This document shows positions 48,018 to 57,532 of a stretch of 64,000 bases of DNA, one piece after another; position 1 is the first letter of the stretch; the number at the start of each line of letters is the position of its first letter. The notes under the pieces were generated by a model, which saw only the letters and a program-made list of their open reading frames with translations, was not told the origin of the DNA and did not search any database. The DNA is from Clostridiales bacterium (GTDB lineage Bacteria > Bacillota > Clostridia > Oscillospirales > Oscillospiraceae), in the NCBI GenBank assembly GCA_014799505.1, contig JAAVHV010000021.1, positions 1-64,000 on the forward strand. The letters are read 5' to 3'. Position numbers and translations under genes: made by a program.

Positions 48018-48608
48018 ATGAATGCAATCACTTCCTCTATAAGTGAATACAGTGATGAAGAGCTTTGCGCCCTGGTTGCCGATGGCTGTCGGGAAGCAGA
48101 AGAGGAACTGGTCAAACGGTATCTCCGCCCAGTACGGGTCTGTGCCCGGCCCTATTTTTTGGCGGGCGGGGATAGCGAAGATTTGATTCAGGAAGCGATG
48201 TTCGGACTGCTGAAGGCTATCCGGGAATTTGACCCCAGCCGTGATGCCCGATTCAAAACCTTTGCGGAGGTATGCATCCGAAATCGGATCCGTTCCGCTG
48301 TCACCAATGCAGCGCGGAGCAAGCACGCTCCGTTGAATGACAGCGTTCCTTTTGAATCCCCTATGCTGGGCGTGGGTGCAAGCCCTGAGGAACAGTACAT
48401 CAGCAGGGAGGAGGAGACAGAACTGCTGATCTGCTTGGAGCAGCAGCTCTCGACCCTGGAGCATCGGGTTTTGGATTTCTTTCTTCTTGGCCTGTCCTAT
48501 CAGGAAATCAGCGAGCAGGTGGGACGTTCGATTAAATCGGTGGACAACGCAGTCCAGCGAATTCGGCGGAAAGTTGCCGGAAACTTTGGCGTTTTCAGCG
48601 AAAGCTGA
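48018..48608 (+). CDS. sigH: RNA polymerase sporulation sigma factor, SigH-like
   Basis: YFLAGGDSEDLIQEAMFGLLKAIREFDPSRDARFKTFAEVCIRNRI; C-terminal region 4 HTH. Confidence 0.85.
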   Translation: MNAITSSISEYSDEELCALVADGCREAEEELVKRYLRPVRVCARPYFLAGGDSEDLIQEAMFGLLKAIREFDPSRDARFKTFAEVCIRNRIRSAVTNAARSKHAPLNDSVPFESPMLGVGASPEEQYISREEETELLICLEQQLSTLEHRVLDFFLLGLSYQEISEQVGRSIKSVDNAVQRIRRKVAGNFGVFSES

Positions 48609-48673
48609 CGCAAATATTACAGTCCCAGCAGGTTGTATTTCCGATTCTGGGCATCAAAAGAGAGGGTATTTCC

Positions 48674-48952
48674 ATGTACGAAGACAAGACCTTAGTTTGC
48701 AAAGAATGTGGCCAGGAGTTCGTGTTCACCGCCGGTGAGCAGGAGTTTTACGCTGAGCGCGGCTTCCAGAACGAGCCCCAGCGCTGCAAGGCCTGCCGTG
48801 ATGCCCGCAAGGCTGCTGCCCGTGGCCCCCGCGAGTACTTCACCGCTGTGTGCGCCCAGTGTGGCGGCGAGGCCAAGGTTCCCTTTGAGCCGAAGTCTGA
48901 CCGTCCTGTTTACTGCAGCGAGTGCTTTGCCAAGATGCGCGGCGAGGGCTAA
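48674..48952 (+). CDS. zinc-ribbon domain protein
   Basis: 92 aa; VCKECGQEFVFTAGEQEFYAERGF...RCKACRDARK...CAQCGGEAKVPF...YCSECF. Confidence 0.85.
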   Translation: MYEDKTLVCKECGQEFVFTAGEQEFYAERGFQNEPQRCKACRDARKAAARGPREYFTAVCAQCGGEAKVPFEPKSDRPVYCSECFAKMRGEG

Positions 48953-48970
48953 CTAAGATAATGAACGGAA

Positions 48971-48999
48971 AGAGCCGTGCTCAACGCACGGCTCTTTTT
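48971..48999 (+). terminator. Rho-independent terminator
   Basis: AGAGCCGTGC-tcaac-GCACGGCTCT-TTTT. Confidence 0.85.
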
Positions 49000-49102
49000 C
49001 TATGGGATAAAGATAAATTTTCCTCCATAACTTGTCCAGAGAAGGGCAATGTGATATAATACAGCAAGAACGAAATTCCAGACTATGAGGTGACACACCA
49101 AC

Positions 49103-50539
49103 ATGAACAAAGCGATCTATGAAAGCCCCCTGTCTTCCCGGTATGCCAGCGATCAGATGCAGTATATCTTCTCGCCGGACAAGAAATTTTCCACTTGGCG
49201 GCGGTTGTGGATCGCGCTGGCCCGGGCGGAGATGGAACTGGGCCTGCCCGTCACGCAGGGACAGGTGGATGAATTGTCCGCCCACATCACTGACATTGAT
49301 TACGACCTGGCCGCAAAAAAGGAAAAGGAACTCCGCCATGATGTAATGGCCCATATCCATGCCTATGGTGCCCAATGTCCCCAGGCCATGCCCATCATCC
49401 ATCTGGGGGCGACCAGCTGCTATGTGGGGGACAATACCGACATCATTATCATGCGCGAGGGACTGGAACTGGTTCGGGACAAGTTGGTGCGTGTACTGAA
49501 CGCGCTGGCCCAATTTTCTGACAAGTATAAATCCTTGCCAACTCTTGGATTTACACATTTTCAGGCCGCCCAACTGGTGACAGTCGGTAAGCGGGCCACT
49601 CTGTGGATGAACGAGCTGCTCCAGGATCTAGACGAGGTGGAGTACCGCATCTCCACGCTGAAGCTGCTGGGCTGTAAGGGCACTACCGGCACCCAGGCGT
49701 CCTTTTTGGAGCTGTTTGAGGGCGATCACGAGAAATGTAAAGAGCTGGATCGTCGCATTGCCCGGGAAATGGGCTTTGAGGGGACAGTCCCCGTCTCCGG
49801 ACAGACCTACTCCCGGAAGGTGGACGCGGCTGTGCTTGCCACACTGTCCGGCATTGCCCAGTCCGCCTGCAAATTTGCCACCGATGTGCGTCTGCTCTGC
49901 CACCTAAAGGAGGTAGAGGAGCCCTTTGAGACAAGCCAGATTGGCTCGTCCGCCATGCCATACAAACGCAATCCCATGCGGTGTGAGCGCATCTGCTCGC
50001 TGGCCCGCTACGTCATCGCTGATGCGGCCAATCCTGCCTATACCGCCGCCACACAGTGGTTTGAGCGCACACTGGATGACTCCGCCAACAAGCGCATCTC
50101 GGTACCCGAGGCATTTTTGGCGGTAGACGCCATCCTCAATATTTATGAGAATGTGGCCTCCGGGCTGGTGGTCCATGAGAAGGTCATTGAGAGGCACATT
50201 CTGGAGGAGCTGCCTTTTATGGCTAGTGAGAACATCATGATGGACGCGGTGAAACGGGGGGGCGACCGACAGCAGCTCCACGAACGCATCCGGGTTCATT
50301 CTCTGGAAGCTGGGCGCAATGTAAAGGAATTCGGCCTTACAAATAATCTCATTGATCTGCTGGCCGCTGATCCGCTGTTCGGCTTGAGCCGGGAGGAGTT
50401 GTCCGGCCACCTGGAGCCCTCCCGATATATTGGCCGCTGTCCGGAACAGGTGAGCGATTTTCTGACAGAATATGTCTGCCCTGTCTTGCAAGCGCACAAG
50501 TCTGCATTGTCAGACGAAACTGTAGAATTGAAAGTTTGA
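49103..50539 (+). CDS. purB: adenylosuccinate lyase
   Basis: 478 aa; IGSSAMPYKRNPMRCERICSLAR signature. Confidence 0.96.
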   Translation: MNKAIYESPLSSRYASDQMQYIFSPDKKFSTWRRLWIALARAEMELGLPVTQGQVDELSAHITDIDYDLAAKKEKELRHDVMAHIHAYGAQCPQAMPIIHLGATSCYVGDNTDIIIMREGLELVRDKLVRVLNALAQFSDKYKSLPTLGFTHFQAAQLVTVGKRATLWMNELLQDLDEVEYRISTLKLLGCKGTTGTQASFLELFEGDHEKCKELDRRIAREMGFEGTVPVSGQTYSRKVDAAVLATLSGIAQSACKFATDVRLLCHLKEVEEPFETSQIGSSAMPYKRNPMRCERICSLARYVIADAANPAYTAATQWFERTLDDSANKRISVPEAFLAVDAILNIYENVASGLVVHEKVIERHILEELPFMASENIMMDAVKRGGDRQQLHERIRVHSLEAGRNVKEFGLTNNLIDLLAADPLFGLSREELSGHLEPSRYIGRCPEQVSDFLTEYVCPVLQAHKSALSDETVELKV

Positions 50540-50579
50540 CCGAACATGAACTAAAATATATGGAAAGGGTTTGATCATC

Positions 50580-51566
50580 ATGAAACCTGCAGTCCGCCGT
50601 ATCGGCGTATTCACCAGTGGCGGAGATGCCCCTGGTATGAACGCAGCTATCCGTGCCGTGGTTCGTGCGTCTTTACATTATGGTGTGGAGTGCATTGGCA
50701 TCCGCCGCGGCTATCACGGCCTGCTCAACGGCGATTTTTGCAGGCTGGATTTTGAGAGTGTCAGCGATATTTCCCGCCGGGGCGGCACCATGCTTTACTC
50801 CGCCCGCAGTTTGGAGTTCATGGAGGAGGCCGGGCGGAATAAGGCGTTGGCCACCTGTAAACTGTTGGGCCTTGACGCCCTAGTCGGCATCGGCGGAGAC
50901 GGCACCTTCAAGGGCCTGCTCAGCTTGGCCAACAGCGGCATCTCCGTCATCGGCATCCCCGGCACCATCGACAATGACATCGCCTGCTCATCCTATACGA
51001 TTGGGTATGACTCTGCCTGCAATATCGCGCTGGAAAGCATCGACCGGCTCCGCGACACTATGAAGTCCCATGAGCGGTGTTCCGTGGTAGAGGTCATGGG
51101 CCACCGGGCCGGATATTTGGCTTACTCTGTGGGTATCGCTTGTGGCGCCACAGTGGTGCTGGTGCCTGAGCGCGAGGTAGACTTTGAACGAGATGTCATC
51201 GAGCCCATTCGGCATGCCCGCCTGGGCGGACGGACCCACTTCATGGTCATCGTGGCCGAGGGCGTCCCTGGCAGCGCGTACAATGTGGCGGATCAGATCC
51301 GTAACGCTACGGCACTGGATACCCGGGTTACCGTCCTTGGCCATGTGCAGCGGGGCGGTTCACCCACTTCCCGCGACCGTATTGTCGCCACCCATATGGG
51401 CTATGAAGCGGTCAAGCTTTTGGCGGAAGGGAAGACCTGCCGGGTGGTGGCGATGAAAGGTGATGACATTGTAGATTATGACATCACCGAGGCTCTGTCC
51501 ATGAAGAAAGATCTGGATCAAATGAGTATCACCGTGGCCCGTGCCATGACTGGCGTGGCCGACTGA
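50580..51566 (+). CDS. pfkA: ATP-dependent 6-phosphofructokinase
   Basis: GVFTSGGDAPGMNAAIRAVVR, GIGGDGTFKG, GIPGTIDND (ATP-type PGTIDND). Confidence 0.95.
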   Translation: MKPAVRRIGVFTSGGDAPGMNAAIRAVVRASLHYGVECIGIRRGYHGLLNGDFCRLDFESVSDISRRGGTMLYSARSLEFMEEAGRNKALATCKLLGLDALVGIGGDGTFKGLLSLANSGISVIGIPGTIDNDIACSSYTIGYDSACNIALESIDRLRDTMKSHERCSVVEVMGHRAGYLAYSVGIACGATVVLVPEREVDFERDVIEPIRHARLGGRTHFMVIVAEGVPGSAYNVADQIRNATALDTRVTVLGHVQRGGSPTSRDRIVATHMGYEAVKLLAEGKTCRVVAMKGDDIVDYDITEALSMKKDLDQMSITVARAMTGVAD

Positions 51567-51573
51567 TGAACAT

Positions 51574-51616
51574 AAAAAAGCACCGGGTTTTCCTTTGGAA
51601 CCCGGTGCTTTTTTTG
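51574..51616. terminator. bidirectional terminator between pfkA and the PPi-PFK gene
   Basis: AAAAAAGCACCGGGTT-ttcctttgg-AACCCGGTGCTTTTTT. Confidence 0.9.
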
Positions 51617-51626
51617 CGTTGCTTTT

Positions 51627-52865
51627 TTACTTCGCCAGTACCTTTTTCAGGCGGGCAAAGCGGGGCAGGCCATTCTCAGTGGCCCTGTGGTTCTCACCCT
51701 GGATCAGGGGCAGGGCATAGTCGATAAAGCCTTGGTTGACGCCGTTGCCCTCCGCGTTGATCCACTCCAGGGGCACCTTCTTCTCGAAGTTGGCCACCTC
51801 GGAGAGGTTGAACAGCTTGGTCTTGCAGGTGTACTTGCCGCCCTCGCGGGAGCACTCGAAGCCCACCATCTTGTCGGTCTCGCCGGCCACGGCGGCCTCC
51901 ACGGCGGTCTTGCCCGCCAGGAAGGACTCGTCGATGTCGGTCTGGGAGGCCAGATGGGCGCCGCAGCGCTGGAGCAGGGAGAGCTCAATGCCGCGGACCT
52001 TGGCGCCGGTCTTTTCTTTGACCACGTTGGCCAGCAGCGCGGCCAGGCCGCCCAGCTGGGCATGGCCGAAGCCGTCAGTGGCGGAGGTCTTGGCCTCGGA
52101 CACGAAGGAACCGTCGGCGTAGTGGATGCCCTCGGAGATGGCTACGATGCAGTTGCCGTTCTTCTTGTAGATGGCGTCTACGTCGGCCAGGAACTTGTCC
52201 ATGTCAAAGTCCACCTCGGGGAGGTAGACCAGGTCGGGGGCGCAGCCCACCACGCCCGCCAGGGCGGCGGCGCCGGCCAGCCAGCCGGCGTGACGGCCCA
52301 TGATCTCGATCACGGTGACCATGCCGGTGTCGTACACCCGGCCATCCTTGTACACCTCGGCGCAGGAGGTGGCGATATACTTGGCGGCGGAGGCGAAGCC
52401 GGGGCAGTGGTCGGTGCCGAACAGGTCGTTGTCGATGGTCTTGGGCACGCCCATCACCCGGCACTCATAGCCGGACTTGGCCATGAAGCGGCTGACCTTG
52501 GCGCAGGTGTCCATGGAATCGTTGCCGCCGTTGTAGAAGAAATAGCGGATGTTGTACTTCTTGAAAATCTCCAGGATGCGCTTGTAATCGGTGTCGTCCA
52601 CGTCGGGGTCGGCGATCTTGTAGCGGCAGGAGCCCAGCTCAGAGGAGGGGGTATTGAGCAGAAGCTCCAGCTCCTTGGCGTCCTCCTGGCCCATGTCGTA
52701 CAGCTGGTCGTTCAGCATACCCTTGATGCCGTGGGCCATACCGTAGACAGCAGTGATGTCGGGACAGTCCAGCGCGGTACGGATCACACCGTACGCGCTG
52801 GCGTTGATAACGGAAGTGGGGCCGCCGGACTGACCGATGACGCAAGCGCCCTTTAACTGTGCCAT
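51627..52865 (-). CDS. 6-phosphofructokinase, likely PPi-dependent
   Basis: 412 aa; GQSGGPTSVINAS, YNGGNDSMDT, GVPKTIDND (PPi-type PKTIDND). Confidence 0.9.
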   Translation of the reverse strand: MAQLKGACVIGQSGGPTSVINASAYGVIRTALDCPDITAVYGMAHGIKGMLNDQLYDMGQEDAKELELLLNTPSSELGSCRYKIADPDVDDTDYKRILEIFKKYNIRYFFYNGGNDSMDTCAKVSRFMAKSGYECRVMGVPKTIDNDLFGTDHCPGFASAAKYIATSCAEVYKDGRVYDTGMVTVIEIMGRHAGWLAGAAALAGVVGCAPDLVYLPEVDFDMDKFLADVDAIYKKNGNCIVAISEGIHYADGSFVSEAKTSATDGFGHAQLGGLAALLANVVKEKTGAKVRGIELSLLQRCGAHLASQTDIDESFLAGKTAVEAAVAGETDKMVGFECSREGGKYTCKTKLFNLSEVANFEKKVPLEWINAEGNGVNQGFIDYALPLIQGENHRATENGLPRFARLKKVLAK

Positions 52866-52894
52866 GTTAAATTTCTCCTTTGTTGATTGGTTAA

Positions 52895-53863
52895 TTAGGC
52901 CTTGCCGTTGCAGCCCAGCACGTTCACCAGCTTGTGGCGCACCAGCTCCTTGATGTTGGCGCGGGCGGGCTTCAGGTACTCGCGGGGATCGAACTTGTCG
53001 GGATGCTCAGTGTAGAACTGGCGGATGGTACCAGTCATGGCAAGGCGCAGATCGGAGTCAATGTTGATCTTGCACACGGCGCTCTCAGCGGCCTTGCGCA
53101 GCTGCTCCTCGGGGATACCCACGGCGTCGGGCATCTTGCCACCGTTGGCGTTGACCATCTTCACGTAGTTCTGGGGCACGGAAGAGGAGCCGTGGAGCAC
53201 GATGGGGAAACCGGGCAGACGCTTGACGACCTCTTCCAGGATGTCAAAGCGCAGGGGAGGGGGAACCAGCTCACCCTTCTCATTGCGGGTGCACTGAGCG
53301 GCGGTGAACTTGTAAGCGCCGTGGCTGGTGCCGATGGCGATGGCCAGGGAGTCGCAGCCGGTCTTGGACACGAATTCCTCGACCTCCTCGGGACGGGTGT
53401 AGTGGGACTCCTCAGCGGAGACGTTGACCTCGTCCTCCACACCGGCCAGAGCGCCCAACTCAGCCTCGACCACCACGCCGTGATCGTGAGCGTACTCGAC
53501 CACCTTCTTGGTGATCTCGATGTTCTCCTCGAAGGGCTTGGAGGAGGCGTCGATCATGACGGAGGTAAAGCCGCCGTCGATGCAGCTCTTGCAGGTCTCG
53601 AAGCTGTCGCCGTGATCCAGGTGGAGCACGATGGGGATCTCGGGGCACTCGATGACAGCGGCCTCAACCAGCTTGACCAGATAAGTGTGGTTGGCGTAAG
53701 CACGGGCTCCCTTGGAAACCTGGAGGATGACGGGGGCCTTTTCCTCGCGGCAGGCCTCGGTGATACCCTGGACGATCTCCATGTTGTTGACGTTGAAAGC
53801 ACCGACGGCATAACCGCCATTGTAGGCTTTCTTGAACATTTCGGTAGAGGTAACCAGTGGCAT
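52895..53863 (-). CDS. fba: class II fructose-bisphosphate aldolase
   Basis: 322 aa; VGAFNVNNMEIVQGI, LHLDHGDSFETCKSCIDGGFTSVMID, VLHGSSSVPQ. Confidence 0.93.
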   Translation of the reverse strand: MPLVTSTEMFKKAYNGGYAVGAFNVNNMEIVQGITEACREEKAPVILQVSKGARAYANHTYLVKLVEAAVIECPEIPIVLHLDHGDSFETCKSCIDGGFTSVMIDASSKPFEENIEITKKVVEYAHDHGVVVEAELGALAGVEDEVNVSAEESHYTRPEEVEEFVSKTGCDSLAIAIGTSHGAYKFTAAQCTRNEKGELVPPPLRFDILEEVVKRLPGFPIVLHGSSSVPQNYVKMVNANGGKMPDAVGIPEEQLRKAAESAVCKINIDSDLRLAMTGTIRQFYTEHPDKFDPREYLKPARANIKELVRHKLVNVLGCNGKA

Positions 53864-54055
53864 AGTTGACCAACTCCTTAAAATAATATTGATTTGCTGG
53901 GGTATACGTTATGATTTTAACATTTGAGGCAGAAAAATGCAAGCAAAAGCTCCAGCTTTTTCTGGACAAAAACCACAAATCAGAAAATTTTTTTACCATA
54001 CAGTGTCAACAAAATGACGACGGGCATAGGATAGCGGGAAAGGGGGAGAGGCGGC

Positions 54056-54616
54056 ATGATTCAGCTGCTCCCATACAACCGCCGGGCGGCGGTGGCCTAC
54101 GCCCACAAGTGGGCCTACAGCCGCAACCCGGCCTTCTATGATTTCAGCGAGATCGGCGGTGACTGCACCAATTTCGCGTCTCAATGCCTGTACGCCGGCA
54201 CGGGTATCATGAACTTCACGCCGGACTTTGGCTGGTACTACATCGACGCCACCGACCGGGCGCCCGCCTGGACAGGGGTGCCGTTTTTTTGGGAATTTAT
54301 GACCCGACCCCAGCCCACCGAGGGCCCGGTGGGCATTCAGGTACACATGGACTTTTTGCGTCCCGGCGACTTTGTCCAGCTCCGCTTTGAGACCAGCGGG
54401 GAAGTGTTCGCCCACACACCGGTGATCGTGTCGGTGGGAGCTACGCCCAGACCAGACAATATCCTCGTCGCGGCCCACTCCAACGATGCCGACTACCGGC
54501 CATTGGACAGCTACCAGAACGTGGTGGAGTGGCGTTTTCTCCACATCGTGGGGGCAATCAAGGTGACGGACGAAGTCCCATCCGGAATCAGGAGAATGCA
54601 GAGCGCGGAGGGGTGA
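54056..54616 (+). CDS. putative amidase domain protein (Amidase_6-like)
   Basis: AYAHKWAYSRNPAFYDFSEIGGDCTNFASQCLYAG. Confidence 0.88.
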   Translation: MIQLLPYNRRAAVAYAHKWAYSRNPAFYDFSEIGGDCTNFASQCLYAGTGIMNFTPDFGWYYIDATDRAPAWTGVPFFWEFMTRPQPTEGPVGIQVHMDFLRPGDFVQLRFETSGEVFAHTPVIVSVGATPRPDNILVAAHSNDADYRPLDSYQNVVEWRFLHIVGAIKVTDEVPSGIRRMQSAEG

Positions 54617-54717
54617 ACCCTCCGCGCTATTTACTTAACTGAATAAAAACGGCCTCCTTGTTTTGCCATTCATATAGACAAGAAAGCGGAAAAATACATT
54701 ACGGCCAATTTAAGTTT

Positions 54718-55758
54718 TTATACCTCGTCCACAGGCTGCTTCTTTGGCCGTCCTCGCCGGGGTTTTGCCTTGAGACCGCCCAGCGGGTTTGACTGGGCCG
54801 CATCCCGCAGCGCGTCGCTGTCCACATGGGTGTAGATCTGGGTGGTGTTCAGGTGCTCGTGGCCCAGCACCTCCTGGAGCGTGCGCACATCCACACCGTT
54901 TTGCAGCATCAGCGTGGCGGCGGTGTGGCGCAGCTTGTGGGCCGAGTACTTGCTGCTATCCAGTCCGGCGGCAGTGAACCGCTGCTTGAGCATATAGTGA
55001 ACCCCAGCCTTGGTGATCCGGGTGTGCTTGCGGGTGATGAACAGGGCGTTGGCGTCTGCCGGAACAGGTTGGACGCGAACCGCCAGCCAGTCCTCAATGG
55101 CGGCCTGACAGGCCGCGTTAAGGTAGACCACCCGCTCCTTATTGCCCTTACCCAGCACCCGCAGGCGGTCGCCCCGAATGTCGGAGAGGTTAAGGCCCAC
55201 CAACTCTGAAATACGCACGCCGCAGTTCAAAAACAAGGTGATGATGCAAAAATCCCGTTCCGCATTGTCGCCGTCAATGGATTCCAAAAGCTGGATGCTC
55301 TCGTCAAGTGTCAGGTAGCGCGGCAAAGACTGGCGCATTTTTGGCGAATCCAGCTCCTGGATGGGGCTTTCGTCCAAAAGCTTCGCCTTTACCACCAAAT
55401 ACTTGTAAAAAGACCGGATTGCCGCAACTTTTCTGGCCCTTGACGACGCTGCCAGCCCAAATCCCAAGCTGGTGTTTTTGGCATTTTTCAGCCGATCCCG
55501 GCTAAGGAAGCTGAGATAGGCGTAAATATCCGCCAGCGTGACCGATTTGACCAGCGCTAGATCCACATCGTCAATTGAAATCTCATCTAAAGGCGTGGAG
55601 CGCGGCACACGGCCTTTTTCAATTTTTATGTAGCGGAAAAAGGTGCGCAGATCCAGGAAATACTCGTCCACAGTTTTTCTGGAATGTCCTTGGATCGTCT
55701 CGTGGTAGGCCAGAAAATCCCGCAGGATCGGAGGAGCCTCCGTACGATAATCTACCAT
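54718..55758 (-). CDS. tyrosine recombinase XerC-like with C-terminal AT-hook-like tail
   Basis: NCGVRISELVGLNLSDIRGDRLRVLGKGNKER; HKLRHTAATLMLQNGVDVRTLQEVLGHEHLNTTQIYTHV; tail KAKPRRGRPKKQPVDEV. Confidence 0.92.
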   Translation of the reverse strand: MVDYRTEAPPILRDFLAYHETIQGHSRKTVDEYFLDLRTFFRYIKIEKGRVPRSTPLDEISIDDVDLALVKSVTLADIYAYLSFLSRDRLKNAKNTSLGFGLAASSRARKVAAIRSFYKYLVVKAKLLDESPIQELDSPKMRQSLPRYLTLDESIQLLESIDGDNAERDFCIITLFLNCGVRISELVGLNLSDIRGDRLRVLGKGNKERVVYLNAACQAAIEDWLAVRVQPVPADANALFITRKHTRITKAGVHYMLKQRFTAAGLDSSKYSAHKLRHTAATLMLQNGVDVRTLQEVLGHEHLNTTQIYTHVDSDALRDAAQSNPLGGLKAKPRRGRPKKQPVDEV

Positions 55759-55943
55759 AGCAGTGAGCGGCACATTCATAAGAGGAAAACAGTTGGGCAG
55801 ACTAAACGGCAGAAACGACAACGGCAGTCTAGAAAAAACAAACGCCAATGTCTTGGATGCTGTACAGGTCAGCCAATGGTTATATCGTAGCGCCGACCGA
55901 GCCAAAACAGCCAGAAAGTCGGATTTTCCCATTTTGCCCTCCC

Positions 55944-55979
55944 CTCAACTCAACAAAATTTTTATTTTGTTGAGTTGAG
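55944..55979. repeat. perfect 16-bp inverted repeat, 4-nt loop
   Basis: CTCAACTCAACAAAAT-tttt-ATTTTGTTGAGTTGAG. Confidence 0.97.
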
Positions 55980-56037
55980 TATGTATGCCAACCAGCACCT
56001 CCCTTTCTATCATATTCCAAACTTTGAGGTGATCTCT

Positions 56038-56220
56038 ATGAGCTTCATCCCATGCACACAGAACTGCAAATATCAGGATGAGGGCCTGTGTACGTTGGCC
56101 CAAGCCTCATCCATGTTCAGCCAGGCCGCCCCAAATGACGCCTGCCTGAACTTCACGCCCCGCCTGTCAAATCAGCACAGCGATGGCCTCGCGAATGTTG
56201 CCGACTCGAATCAAGTCTAA
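56038..56220 (+). CDS. small Cys-containing protein, function unknown
   Basis: 60 aa MSFIPCTQNCKYQDEGLCTLAQASSMFSQAAPNDACLNFTPRLS...; pattern common in Clostridia. Confidence 0.6.
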   Translation: MSFIPCTQNCKYQDEGLCTLAQASSMFSQAAPNDACLNFTPRLSNQHSDGLANVADSNQV

Positions 56221-57531
56221 TCCGGCTGGTACAGCGAGTTTTCCGTTGCTCCTGGCGGGCACCAGGCATTTAGTGAAGCCCAGCCGCCGCACCTCACTCA
56301 AGCGCTGGTTGATGGCATTCACTGAGCGCAGTTCACCGGTAAGCCCCACTTCCCCGATGGCGGCCAGGTCAAAGGGCACGGGCTTGTCCCGAAAGCTGGA
56401 CGCCAGGGCCACAATGAGCGCCAAATCGGCAACGGGTTCATTCAGGGTCAGGCCGCCGATGACATTGACATAAAAGTCGCAATTGGACAGCATCAGCCCG
56501 CCCCGCTTCTCCAGCACAGCCAGCAGCATCATGGCCCGATTGTAATCAAATCCATTGCTGGTGCGCCGGGAATTTCCATAAGCCGAGGGCGACAGCAGCG
56601 CCTGAACCTCCGCCAGCACAGGGCGTACCCCCTCCATCACGCAGGTGACGCAGGAGCCGGGCATATTTTCCGGCCTGCCTGCCAGCATGGCCTCCGAAGG
56701 GTTGGGCACCTCCTCCAGGCCCCGATCTCCCATTTCGAACACACCGATCTCATTGGTAGCACCAAAGCGGTTCTTGGCCGCCCGCAGGATACGGTAGGGG
56801 TTGTGTTCTTCTCCTTCAAAGTGGAGTACACAGTCCACCATATGCTCCAGCACCTTGGGTCCCGCTAGGGACCCCTCTTTATTAATGTGCCCGACTACAA
56901 ATACCGTCACACCCATTCCTTTGGCTAGATGCATCAACGCCATGGTACACTCCTTTACCTGAGCCACGCTGCCCGGGGAGGAGTTGGAATCTCCGTTGTA
57001 AATGGTTTGGATGGAGTCTACTATGAGGATATCCGGCTTTTTTTCCTGGACGGCGGTCACGATGTCGTCCAAATTGGTTTCAGAAAATAAGTACAGCCCT
57101 TCATCTCGGATGCCCAGCCGCTGTGCGCGCAGCTTGATCTGCCGCTCTGATTCCTCACCGGATACATATAAAACATCACAAAAACGGCATAAATTGTCAC
57201 AGATTTGCAACATCAGTGTGGACTTACCGATACCTGGCGCGCCGCCCACCAGCACCAACGAACCCTTCACTGCACCACCGCCCAGCACCCGATCCAGTTC
57301 ATTCATGCCGGTGTTGAAGCGCAATTCATCCACCGCCTCGACTTCGGACATTGGACGGGGCCGGCGCACCCCAAGACCAGCGGCAGCGGATGCCGCTGTC
57401 TTTTTCTTGACGTCTGCCACAGGCTGTTCCACAATGGTGTTCCACGCCCCACAGGCAGGGCATCTCCCCTGCCATTTCAGCGATTCATTTCCACATTCCG
57501 TGCAGTAAAACAAAGATTTGGCCTTGGCCAT
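56167..57531 (-). CDS. radA: DNA repair protein RadA
   Basis: 454 aa; N-terminal zinc finger CTECGNESLKWQGRCPACGAWNT; GGAPGIGKSTLMLQI; KNRFGATNEIGVFEM. Confidence 0.96.
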   Translation of the reverse strand: MAKAKSLFYCTECGNESLKWQGRCPACGAWNTIVEQPVADVKKKTAASAAAGLGVRRPRPMSEVEAVDELRFNTGMNELDRVLGGGAVKGSLVLVGGAPGIGKSTLMLQICDNLCRFCDVLYVSGEESERQIKLRAQRLGIRDEGLYLFSETNLDDIVTAVQEKKPDILIVDSIQTIYNGDSNSSPGSVAQVKECTMALMHLAKGMGVTVFVVGHINKEGSLAGPKVLEHMVDCVLHFEGEEHNPYRILRAAKNRFGATNEIGVFEMGDRGLEEVPNPSEAMLAGRPENMPGSCVTCVMEGVRPVLAEVQALLSPSAYGNSRRTSNGFDYNRAMMLLAVLEKRGGLMLSNCDFYVNVIGGLTLNEPVADLALIVALASSFRDKPVPFDLAAIGEVGLTGELRSVNAINQRLSEVRRLGFTKCLVPARSNGKLAVPAGLDLIRVGNIREAIAVLI

Positions 57532-57532
57532 A

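Noticed and set aside
51687-52856. 389-aa + strand ORF opposite the PPi-PFK gene
   Set aside because: Gly/Val/Leu/His-rich mirror of a highly biased coding sequence; no RBS or recognisable family.
55759-55932. N-terminal extension of the XerC-like ORF
   Set aside because: Extension MGKSDFLAVLARSALRYNHW... does not resemble the recombinase N terminus; the natural SAM-like core-binding domain starts near MVDYRTEAPPILRDFLAYHETIQGHS.
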